Program-made: the position numbers and the translations under genes | The notes under the pieces: model-generated | Told to the model about the DNA's origin: nothing | Database searches by the model: none | The model's input: only the letters and a program-made list of their open reading frames with translations | NCBI GenBank assembly: GCA_016630955.3 | Contig: CM050001.1 | Coordinates: 558,001-622,000 of the forward strand | Reading direction: 5' to 3' | DNA length: 64,000 bases | Source of the DNA: Didymella arachidicola | Lineage: Eukaryota > Ascomycota > Dothideomycetes > Pleosporales > Didymellaceae | In this document: piece after piece, positions 12,971 through 21,749 of the stretch | How positions within the stretch are numbered: the first letter of the stretch is position 1 | Layout of the letters: every line of letters starts with the position of its first letter

Positions 12971-14845
12971 CTAGCTGATGATGAATTCCTCGTCGCCTTC
13001 CTCAAGGCTCGTGCCTTCTAATTTCTTTACCATTCCACCTCTGTACCCCGCCGAAAAGACAACTTTCAACTCAGCTTGCCGGCTAGATCCGGCCCACATG
13101 GCAAAGGCCGCAATAATGCCAACGATGCTGTAGGTGCCGTCTTTCTGAGGTCTCAACGCCAACGGCAACGGGGAGCCGTACATCTCGCAGATAACATCCT
13201 TATCTCGCAGACTGGTGCTTGCATAGCCAACACGTCCCCCAGTGGTACCAAACAACCATTTTGAGGCTCTCATCCACTGGTCGTGACTCCAATAGGATCG
13301 AAACTTGTTCTGTGATCGTGTTCTTGGAGTCTTAGCGAAGACTTTGCCGTGCGGGTAGAGTTCCTGGAGCTTTAGGTTGTACGTGTTGGCAAAGTACGAT
13401 AATCTGCAATTGTCGTCGCATTCTGTGTGTATAGTATGCCAACGCGACAATAAGCATGAGTGCGTATCCTTATCTCGGATACACGTCACAACAACTTCGT
13501 CGATCTTTCTGCCGACCAGTGTGATCGTGCCTGTGCGAACGTCATTTCTGAACAATTGCGTAGGACTAGATGAGGATTGTTGTGTAAACGTGGCTGTGGT
13601 CGATTCAGGGCCGAGCTGTTTGAGGCTTTGCACAATGGCTCTTAGATTGCTCAGTCCATCGGTCTTCGAGAAGTCAAGACACCATGATGGTTTTGTTGAG
13701 TCTTTCTGGAGGATTCGAATGAATAGAAAGTCTAGATGATTCGCTTCTGTCATGATCGCAACCATAGCTTTCTGGTATGCCCAGGTGGCTGGCTTGGTAT
13801 AATCAGGAAGAAGATTCGCGCCGATGCTGGAATTGATGGGTCCCAGTAGGCCGTAGATGTAATCTCTGGGATCTGTTGCTTCGCGAGAAGTAGAAGACCA
13901 GAAGAGATGCTCCAACGTGGGCGATTGAGACTGATGTCTCTTGCAAGTTCTTATGAAATCAGCGAGACCGTTGGCCTCCATGGCTGTGCGAGAAACTCCG
14001 TCATGGGCGTTGTCAAGCAAGACCTGCCAGCCTACAGACTCGCCCCCGCAAACCACTCTAGTATAAGGACCAGCGGCGAGCCCTTCTTGGAGCGTCCATA
14101 CGCGTTGCCACCAGGGCCGTGCGAAGATATTGGCCAACCAAAATCGAGAACTTTCAGATCCAGGAACTTCTGTTCCATCGAAACGGTATCTTGTTCCGTA
14201 CTCTCGAATTCGCTTTAAAGCATAGTCACTAGCCTCGTCAGACTCTCCAAGCCAGATTAGAATGCGCCACGCCAGTGTGTAGATTTTGTACATCTGTCGA
14301 ACTTGGTGGTTCTTCTCCAGCGGATTTGCTTGATCGATGCAGATAGCATCGATCCAGATATCCCGCGGCTCTTGTTCGTCGCGCAAATTTACCAAGGCAT
14401 CAAAGAGGCTATCGCCAATATCAAGAGAACCACCGTCCAATTGCAAACAGGAAGTCCGGCCTGGACGGCCCCATGCATACGAAAGTGCTTCGTATCTCGG
14501 TGCCGTTGGCTCAAGATTGACCACTCGTAAGCGGCCCGCCAAAGGGGTGTTCCTGTGAGATGCTGGCAACAAAGTGAATATCCTTATCTCTGTCGAGCTG
14601 TGATCAAGTTGATGCAGCTTGTAAGGTTCTCGGTACTCGATTTCGTCAGTTGTAACGCACTCGAGCTTGTTGAGTAGTGAGTCCTCGGAATCGCTGGACG
14701 CGGATGACTGTGCACTGGCACTGGAGGCCTCTTTGGTGGATGAAGATGAGCACGAAGAGCGTGGCGAAGAGGACGAGGCGACACCTGAAGTGTGACGTCG
14801 TTTCGATCGCGCGAACGCACTACTATTGACCAACCGCCTCTTCAT
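12971..14845 (-). CDS. HET-domain (heterokaryon incompatibility) protein
   Basis: A single-exon 624-aa frame from the ATG at 14845. Residues about 20-55 are Ser/Ala-rich and probably disordered. The HET domain (PF06985 type) follows from about residue 110, with the three family blocks in order: YEALSYAWG, then LRDEQEPRDIWIDAICIDQ, then QVRQMYKIYTLAWRILIWLG. The C-terminal 350 residues have no recognised domain, which is common in this family. HET proteins trigger cell death or growth arrest when incompatible hyphae fuse, and are highly variable and often expanded in Pezizomycotina. No NACHT or repeat domain is fused here. A decayed second HET copy lies upstream at 15.25-15.5 kb, suggesting local duplication. 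The surrounding DNA is gene-poor and repeat-bearing. Confidence 0.9.
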   Translation of the reverse strand: MKRRLVNSSAFARSKRRHTSGVASSSSPRSSCSSSSTKEASSASAQSSASSDSEDSLLNKLECVTTDEIEYREPYKLHQLDHSSTEIRIFTLLPASHRNTPLAGRLRVVNLEPTAPRYEALSYAWGRPGRTSCLQLDGGSLDIGDSLFDALVNLRDEQEPRDIWIDAICIDQANPLEKNHQVRQMYKIYTLAWRILIWLGESDEASDYALKRIREYGTRYRFDGTEVPGSESSRFWLANIFARPWWQRVWTLQEGLAAGPYTRVVCGGESVGWQVLLDNAHDGVSRTAMEANGLADFIRTCKRHQSQSPTLEHLFWSSTSREATDPRDYIYGLLGPINSSIGANLLPDYTKPATWAYQKAMVAIMTEANHLDFLFIRILQKDSTKPSWCLDFSKTDGLSNLRAIVQSLKQLGPESTTATFTQQSSSSPTQLFRNDVRTGTITLVGRKIDEVVVTCIRDKDTHSCLLSRWHTIHTECDDNCRLSYFANTYNLKLQELYPHGKVFAKTPRTRSQNKFRSYWSHDQWMRASKWLFGTTGGRVGYASTSLRDKDVICEMYGSPLPLALRPQKDGTYSIVGIIAAFAMWAGSSRQAELKVVFSAGYRGGMVKKLEGTSLEEGDEEFIIS

Positions 14846-15249
14846 TGCAACCAATATCTAGATCATTAGTAGCAGAACTCTTGGTGGGTAGTTGTAGAAC
14901 TTCCCTGGGCAGCTTGTGGTTGCCTAGCTGCGCGGTCAGCAAAGTGCGGGCAGTCTATTGGGCAGGGCGCATGCAGCACAGTGGGGCTTTATCGCGCCAT
15001 CTGTAGTAAGATGGATCGGAGTAGCCGAGAACTAACACGGTTGTGCGTATGAACCTATGTTATTCAAGATGATAGATGCTGGCGATCCTGTTCCTGGTCC
15101 ACACCGATACTTGGACTAAGACAGCGTGTTTGACTAGTCTATATTCCTCCCCTGACAAAGTGTGTTTATCTCATCAAATTGTGAGCGGAACCACAAGATG
15201 ACTTATCAGTTGGAAGTTCGGTAAAGGGATCAGCCATTTCGTTGCTTGG

Positions 15250-15500
15250 TCTAAGTTATATCAGCACTCGCGATGACCTCGCATAGACCATGCACTTCTG
15301 CTGGGCCTGGTGACTTCTTGCTTTGTTACTGCGACAAACAATGCAGATAGCATCGATCCACAGATTCTGAGTCTCACTAGGATATCGAGAGCTTCGCGCA
15401 ACTCCACCGAGACTGTCGGTCACGATAGGTACTCGTTGCCAATCTTGAAGGGAGAGTCGTTGAAAAGATTTTTCAAACACAACACTCAGTCAACCCCGAA
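15250..15500 (-). pseudogene. HET-domain gene fragment (relic)
   Basis: On the minus strand the segment encodes LWIDAICI, the diagnostic middle block of a HET domain. It is followed by a weakly preserved QQKCMVYARSSRVLI that corresponds to the usual Q-x-M-x-x-IY-x-A-x-x-V block. Upstream, the expected L-R-EAL helix is present only in the neighbouring frame, so a frameshift separates the two parts. The first block (LSYAWG) was not found and the frame stops right after the last block. The fragment lies about 400 bp upstream of the intact HET gene and on the same strand, so it could be the remains of a tandem copy. Confidence 0.7.
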
Positions 15501-16415
15501 GCAGTGCTGAGACGTCTTTCAAAGGCGGAAGGGTGAGTAGTGTTGTAGACGAGAGCGGATTCTCGATATATATACGTACGGTGTGGCTGTCGAAGATAGT
15601 ATAGAAAGCTCTCCTCCCAAGAACCTCAAGGGCAGCTCCCGTCCGACAACAGTTGATAGGGCTACATTGATTGGTGTGGTGTGATTGCAGGTAATGCAGA
15701 GCGTCCACGGCTATGTCGTGAAGTCTCGATTTTTTGCGCCGTAAGCGGCTGCACCACTGGGCGGCGGGGCGGCTTTTGAAGCTCGATTGGGCTGCTCAAA
15801 GGTTGTGTCCGTACTCACTGAACAAAGAAAGCTGCAAAATACTTTCAACGAGGTAGCTTGCGAAATGCCTTTCAAGAATTGGAATAATGTCCACGTTGAA
15901 TTTGAGAACATATGAGCCTGTGATCTCGACGTCGCTGCAAATTATCCGACTATGGAGCGTAATTATTAGAGTGAGTGACAGCCCATGGCTGTTTGATGTG
16001 TATACAATCGTTGCCGTGCTAGGTGGGACACTCAAAGACAAGACAGCTGACAAGCGTTGCCCTCTGCCGGGTTGGTCAATAGTTTTGCGAAAGTTGCCAT
16101 ATTGGGTTACTCTACTCCTTCTGCCGATTGCTTTTGAACAGCCGAACTACGGGGTCCATGGTATGTGCCATAGTGCTTGCCTCGTGGCTGGCGAAAAGGT
16201 GGTAGGACCCAAGAAACCGAAGACAGCACTTTGCGCCGTTCTGATCAGAGTGGAATGTTACATTGCACTTTCTCATCTTCGACTGATGCTGCAATTATTG
16301 TGGATCTTCCGCCGCGGTGGGGTCAACGATCTAGACATTCAGAGTCAGGGACCAGATATTGGATGTCAAAACGACAACCGTTTAGCCTTTTAAGGCGATG
16401 AAATTATCAACAGGA

Positions 16416-16502
16416 TACGAAGAATCCCGTTTTTTCTGAGGAATCACCTCCGCGTGCACGGGCGCCGAACATGATTCTTCAAAAGAAACGGGATTCTTCG
16501 TA
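16416..16502. mobile_element. 87-bp foldback / MITE-like inverted repeat
   Basis: Two 31-base arms at 16416-16446 and 16472-16502 are inverted repeats of each other. The outer 17 bases (TACGAAGAATCCCGTTT) match perfectly and the inner part has only a few mismatches. They surround a 25-base GC-rich loop. The outer TA on both sides could be a TA target duplication with the element proper starting CGAAG. No gene borders it closely enough for it to be a terminator. A tiny Tc1/mariner-type MITE is the most likely reading. Confidence 0.6.
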
Positions 16503-17588
16503 GACAAGACAATTGTAGTAAAAGCATCCAGCTACTCCTCCATTTACTCACACAAGATCCGCTATGCATTCGAGCAGGCTTGTTGGGTGGTTGCTCACCC
16601 CAGAAACTACGACACGTGAACGCAGAAACTTCTCCATGGGCCATGGGAAAACTGCGACTCTGCACCTCGAAGAGCCGCAACAGACTCGTCCCCACTGTGC
16701 GGCTCTGCGGCCTCGCTTTCAAACTATCTTCAACGGGGAAGCCGGCTGCAGGGGAGCGCTGTAGCACCGTGACATCGCGCGTAAAGATCCGACATCCGAC
16801 TTTGCGCAGGATCTGTTATTGGCTGCAAGGGCCACAAAAACTCGATTGTGGAGCTGTGGGTGAGATGTCGGGGGCCGTGAGCAGGCCACGCGCTTTGTCA
16901 AAGTGCGGGTTGCATGTTGGCGATGACGTCGATGGCGTAGTACCGAACTAAGATTTTGTGCGCACTTGGCACAAGCGATCGACGGTGCTTGGTGATGTCT
17001 TAGAAGAGGCTTGAGGAGAGAAGGCTTGAGTTGCTTGTCTGTTTATGTGAGCGAGGCAGATGTCGAGCTTTGCTATGTTCGACGAAGAAGGCGCGACTAG
17101 GTGTATGGTGCAGGCGATGACGCAACCAGATCAACCTCCACACCTCCAACATCTCCAGCGCGCATCCGATGCGCCGGAGATCAGGCCCACTGTTAACATT
17201 GCATCACTACCCTGTGACAGGCTAACGCGCCGTTGCTCAAAGGCTCTGCCACCCGCGACCCAGCGCAAAACGACAAGCCGGTCAGCACGATACTGTGGTA
17301 TGACGTCTGGCGGGCTGCAACACCTGATGCGCACACTTTAGCACTGCGCCGTGTGCGTATGTGCTTGTGCTGCTTTATAAGATGCACTCCCCTTCCTTAG
17401 GGTTTTTGTCCACCCAAACTTTTACCCTTTGACGCTATTCGACGCACCCCGCAGTCAAAAGTCTGGGGAACCGTGGGTGAGATTCGGATACTGTCCTCAC
17501 ACGCTACATAAGTCGCGTGCTCTGCTGCAGCCTTTCATGCACCCCCGATAATTGACAACAAGCACCACATCAAAAGTACACAGACACC

Positions 17589-19428
17589 ATGGCTTCAGCC
17601 GGCGAAGTCAAGCCGGAGATCCACGACCCGGAGACGGTCAACAACAACGAGGTCGTTCTCAATGAGAAGAAGGAGTCCTCAGAGCTTGGCGACAACCCAG
17701 CACGCACAGTCGCAACCCGTGACGATGACCGCGCCCACTATGAGAAGTTCGGCACATACGACCGCTACGAGATGACAGAGGAGGACTGCTACGACGAGCT
17801 CGGCTTCTCGTTCCCAGAGTGGAAGAAGTGGATGATCCTGTCCATTGTCTTCCTCGTGCAGGTGTCGATGAACTTCAACACATCGTTGTACAGCAATGCA
17901 GTCGGTGGTATTTCAGATGAATTCGGTGTCAGCGCACAGGCAGCACGTGTGGGTGCGGCTGCCTTCTTGATCGCGTATGCGTTTGGATGCGAGCTCTGGG
18001 CGCCCTGGTCCGAGGAGCTTGGACGCTGGCCGGTTCTCCAGCTCTCTCTGTTCTTCGTCAATATTTTCCAGATTCCTGTGGGCATTGCACCTAACTACGG
18101 AACCATGATCGCTTTCCGTACGCTTGGTGGTCTGTCGACTGCCGGTGGCTCTGTTACGTTGGCCATGGTCGCCGACATGTGGGAGCCTGACAACCAGCAG
18201 TATGCTGTTGCTTTCATCGTCTTCTCGTCCGTCGGTGGGTCTGTCCTTGGCCCCATCGTCGGGGGCTTTGTCGAGCAGTTCCTCGCCTGGCGCTGGAACA
18301 TCTGGATCCAGCTCATCTTCGGCGGTGCTGTCCAGATTGCCCACGCTATCATGGTTCCCGAGACCCGCACAACGGTTCTCATGGACCGCATTGCCAAGAA
18401 GCGCAGACAGGAAGGCGAGAAGAACGGCAAGCCTGTCAACATCTGGGGTCCCAATGAGCTCACGCCATTCAAAGAGAGATTCTCGGCCCATGAGATCATC
18501 ACTACCTGGATCCGACCTTTCCGCATGTTCTTGACTGAGCCCATTGTGCTCGTCCTGTCGCTGCTTTCCGGTTTCTCCGATGCCATTATCTTCATGTTCC
18601 TGCAGTCCTACGCGCTCGTGTACGCGCAGTGGGATTTTGTTCCGTTCGCCATCGGTCTGGCCTTTGTTCCTATCGGTATCGGCTACCTGCTGGCGTGGTT
18701 CTCTTTCTTCCCTGCCATCAAGCGGAATGAGCGTCTCCGCAAAGAGCGTCCTGGAGACGAAATCGCACAGTACGAAGCGCGTCTTTGGTGGCTGCTCTAC
18801 ACCGCGCCCTGCCTGCCCATCGGCCTGATTATTTTTGCCTGGACATCGACTGGCCCGCCACTCCACTGGATAGGGTCCATGATTGGTGAGTGCCGCCATT
18901 GCTCGTCCAAAGAAGTTGATAGCTAACATCGTCACAGCCAGTGCCATCATCGGTGTCGCCAACTACGCCATCTACATGGCGACCATCGACTACATGATCT
19001 GCGCGTACGGACCATACTCGGCATCAGCGACTGGAGGTAACGGATGGGCGCGCGACTTCCTCGCCGGTGTGCTCACTCTCCCCGCAACACCATTCTTCCA
19101 GAATATCGGCTCGAATCCTCTTGCCAACGCATCAACCATTCTCTTCTGCATCTCGCTCCTACTGGTCGTCTCGGTGTACGTCATCTACTGGAAGGGCCCA
19201 GAGCTGAGGAAGAGATCGCCGTTTGCTCAGCAGCTTGCCGGCGCCCGTGATGAGACGGGGGGCAGGCGAGCGAGCCATCTGCCGGGCGCATATGGCTCGA
19301 GGGTCAATTCTGTCTCAGGCAACGAGCGTCCTGGCATGCCTGGCTCGAGAAGGGGAAGTGTGATCAGGGGTGCGAGTTACCAGGGCAGACCGGCAGCGTC
19401 GAGAGGGAACAACGCCATGGCTGCGTAG
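17589..19428 (+). CDS. MFS transporter, DHA1 (polyamine/drug) type
   Basis: Two exons, 17589..18885 and 18938..19428, join in phase across a 52-bp intron (GTGAGT...CACAG) to give 595 aa. Residues 1-75 are a hydrophilic cytosolic head rich in Glu/Asp. About twelve membrane segments follow. The loop between segments 2 and 3 has the reduced MFS motif SEELGRWP, and GPIVGGFV in segment 5 is the antiporter-type motif. The C-terminal 75 residues are basic, Gly/Ser/Arg-rich and cytosolic. It resembles fungal proton antiporters that export polyamines, mycotoxins or drugs; the substrate cannot be told from sequence. The stop lies only 65 bp from the left end of the transposon at 19494, so that insertion is in its 3' flank. 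Confidence 0.9.
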
Positions 19429-19493
19429 GGTGCTTTAGGAGAAGTTGGATAAAGGGAGAAGAAGACGTGTTCTTATAATAATAGTTCAGCGTA

Positions 19494-19536
19494 ACGTGTT
19501 TCACCACCGAGCGCCGCACCCCACCGAGCGCCGCAC
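19494..19536 (+). repeat. left terminal inverted repeat of the pogo element
   Basis: The 43 bases are an exact inverted match of 21293-21335. Within them a 15-base unit, CACCGAGCGCCGCAC, occurs twice (19505-19519 and 19522-19536) separated by CC. Repeated units of this kind in pogo/mariner ends are typically transposase binding sites; here that is inference. Confidence 0.95.
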
Positions 19537-19573
19537 TCTCGCTGCTAGAACGCTGGCGCAACAACAACACGTA

Positions 19574-21214
19574 ATGTCTTGACCACAACAAGCATCTACA
19601 CTCTATACTGAAGCTGATGTACAGCTTGCTATATCTGATATCTTAAGAAACCAAATTCAGAGTATCCGACGCGCTGAGAGAGTCTACAAAGTGCCTGAAC
19701 GAACAATCCGACGCCGACGCGACGGAACACGCTCTCGACGCGACTGCGAGCCGAACGCGAAGCGCCTTACAAAGCTAGAAGAGGAGGCAGTTGTACTACG
19801 TATACTTGAGGAGTCTGATCGCGGACTACCCTCCTCGAAGGCAGATGTACGAGATATGGCAGATAAACTGCTAAGAGAGCGTGGTGGTGACGCTGTTGGC
19901 AAGAACTGGGTTGACAGGTTCATCCAGCGTACACCTGAGCTGCGAACGCGATGGACTCGTCCGTACGATCGCCAGCGAGCTGCCTGCGAGGACCCGGCGG
20001 TTATCCAGCCCTGGTTCACACTTGTTCAGTCAATAAAGGCGAAGTACGGTATTACAGACGAGGATATGTATAACTTTGATAAGTCTGGCTTCCTAATAGG
20101 CAAGATTTCATCACAGCTTGTTGTCACAGGCTCAGAGAAGCCTGGGAAGCGGAAGAAACTCCAGCCTGGCGATCGCGAGTGGGCTACCCTAGTACAAGGC
20201 GTTGGGTCAACGGGGAAGGTCATTCCACCGTTCCTTATCCTTGCGGGCAAGGTTCTTATCTCTAACTGGTTTACTGAGGACCTGCCACGCGACTGGGTTA
20301 TTCAAGTAAGCCCTACAGGCTGGACGAACAACAATCTAGCGCTTGCCTAGCTCTACCACTTTAACACGCATGCGAAGCCTGTTGGGACATACCGGCTGCT
20401 TATTATCGACGGCCACGAGAGCCATTGCTCAGTGGATTTCCAGGATCTCTGCAAGGAGAAGAAGATCATCACTCTCTGTATGCCGCCACACTCGTCGCAT
20501 CTGTTGCAGCCACTCAACGTCGCCTGCTTCTCGCCGCTAAAGCGCCTGTATGGCGACGAGGTCTCAGCCTTGGCACGCAGTCGCGTTAACCATATTAACA
20601 AGGCAACCTTCCTACCAGCCTTTAAAGCAGCTTTTAGTAAGGCGTTTACTGCAGAGAACGTTCGCGCAGGCTTTAGAGGTGCTGGGCTAGTCCCACATAA
20701 CCCAGAGGCTGTAATATCAAAGCTTGACGTGCGCCTGCGCACGCCAACGCCGCCAAAACCCAACGACGTCGCCTGGGAGCCGAAGACACCACGCAACGCT
20801 TACGAAGTAGAGGAGCAGTCAACTCTGATTCGAAAGCGAATCCAAATCTATCGAGGGTCTCTAGCAAGTTCTTTAGATGAGCAGGTCAAACAGCTAGCAA
20901 AAGGCGCTTAGCAGATAGCTTATAATATGGTATTAGTGCAGGAGGAAATAGGCCGCCTTCAAGACGCGGTAGAAGCGTCTACAAAGCGCAAGACTCGTAA
21001 GAGACGCTATATACGCGCAGAGGAGGCCCTTACAATTAGCGAAGTAGTTGACTTAGTAGCTAAAAAGGAGGGTGGGGGTCGTGGTGAGGGCGAGACGCCT
21101 GCGAAGAGGGTGCGCGTTGGGCGACGCTGCGGACGTTGCGGCGAGATTGGACACAATTCCCGCACGTGCAAGGTAGAAATAGATGATGCAGATAATAGCG
21201 AAGTTTCTGAATAA
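19574..21214 (+). pseudogene. Fot1/pogo DDE transposase, three in-frame stops
   Basis: One frame of 547 codons runs from the ATG at 19574 to the TAA at 21212-21214. It is interrupted by TGA at 19580, TAG at 20348 and TAG at 20909. In order it encodes a psq/HTH-like region, a CENP-B-type DNA-binding region (GKNWVDRFIQRTPELR) and the DDE domain. The first two acids are clear (FDKSG and IIDGHESH). The third position of the DD35D triad, normally LQPLD, reads LQPLN, so the last catalytic Asp is replaced by Asn. A zinc knuckle, C-x2-C-x4-H-x4-C (CGRCGEIGHNSRTC), lies near the C-terminus. Both TAG stops are explained by C-to-T changes in CpA context, as left by repeat-induced point mutation; this is inference from a single copy. 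Confidence 0.92.
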
Positions 21215-21292
21215 TACTGTCCAGGTCTGCAACTAATTGTTTATTAGTGTTGTGTTGCGATACAGCGCTGCGCAGGCGTTCTGCTGTCGAAA

Positions 21293-21335
21293 GTGCGGCG
21301 CTCGGTGGGGTGCGGCGCTCGGTGGTGAAACACGT
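21293..21335 (-). repeat. right terminal inverted repeat of the pogo element
   Basis: An exact inverted copy of 19494-19536, including the two 15-base sub-repeats. It is followed by the target-site TA at 21336-21337. Confidence 0.95.
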
Positions 21336-21337
21336 TA

Positions 21338-21749
21338 ATGGTAATGAACACGGCGATTACGTTAAATTGAGACGTTACCCTGGTCAAGATTTTGCTTTGG
21401 AGTAGAAGTCGAGCGTGATTGTTGGTAACAAGTCCTCTTAGCTTTCCAGTCTGAGTGAAATTGCAGCTGAGGACCTTAATTAATTAGTACTCTCTGGCAA
21501 CACGAGAGATATCGACGTGTCCTGTGAGTAGCACTGAGTGCTCCCAGCAGAGGCTGTACTAAATCGAATCGGCACTAGGCTCATTCCCCGCCTTGGTCGC
21601 GCAGCGCGACTCGACTCGGCACCACAACAGGCTCACGGCGGTGCCCGAGGTCTCAGACACCGTTCGCAGCACGTCTTGTGGTCTGCGATGCTGTGAGGAG
21701 CAGCCATGCTCCCACAGTGTAGCAGAGCAGGAGCCTCTCCATCATAACT
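21338..21749. other. upstream region of the AtuA-family gene
   Basis: About 410 bp between the transposon end and the AtuA-family start codon. No coding region was seen. It presumably holds the promoter, so the transposon lies just upstream of that gene's control region. Confidence 0.45.

Larger units (their letters stand above)
11575..16115. repeat. dispersed degenerate repeat, at least four partial copies
   Basis: Segments around 11600-11645, 11710-11765 and 16055-16110 share a core close to TCRAYRGTTTTGCGAA followed by a TTGCC block. A further partial copy at 12516-12543 matches the TTGCCAG...AGGCA...TTGCC part of the 11.7-kb copy at about 75%. The copies lie on both sides of the HET gene. 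They are too diverged to define ends; they may be remnants of one mobile element altered by point mutation (inference). Confidence 0.4.
14846..17588. other. gene-poor stretch with HET relic and foldback element
   Basis: About 2.7 kb with no intact gene. It contains the HET fragment at 15.25-15.5 kb, one copy of the degenerate repeat near 16.08 kb and an 87-bp foldback element at 16416-16502, all listed separately. The last few hundred bases should hold the promoter of the MFS transporter; a TTTATAAG sequence occurs near 17374, about 210 bp before its ATG. Confidence 0.5.
19492..21337 (+). mobile_element. Fot1/pogo-type DNA transposon, complete but inactive
   Basis: An 1842-bp element (19494-21335) is flanked by TA on both sides, the usual target duplication of the Tc1/mariner-pogo superfamily. 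Its ends are perfect 43-bp inverted repeats, with a further 24 bp matching at about two thirds of positions. The interior is almost filled by one plus-strand transposase frame, which carries three premature stops and a replaced catalytic residue. The ends are intact, so the copy could in principle still be moved by a transposase supplied elsewhere (inference). It sits between the MFS and AtuA genes, in neither. Confidence 0.93.

Noticed and set aside
17913..18962. 349-aa frame antisense to the MFS transporter
   Set aside because: It is a shadow of the GC-rich coding strand, with charged low-information sequence and no domain.
19494..21335. The pogo element as the autonomous partner of the two MITEs
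   Set aside because: Its ends (ACGTGTTTCACC...) do not resemble the MITE ends (CTRKGGTRT...), so it is unlikely to have mobilised them.
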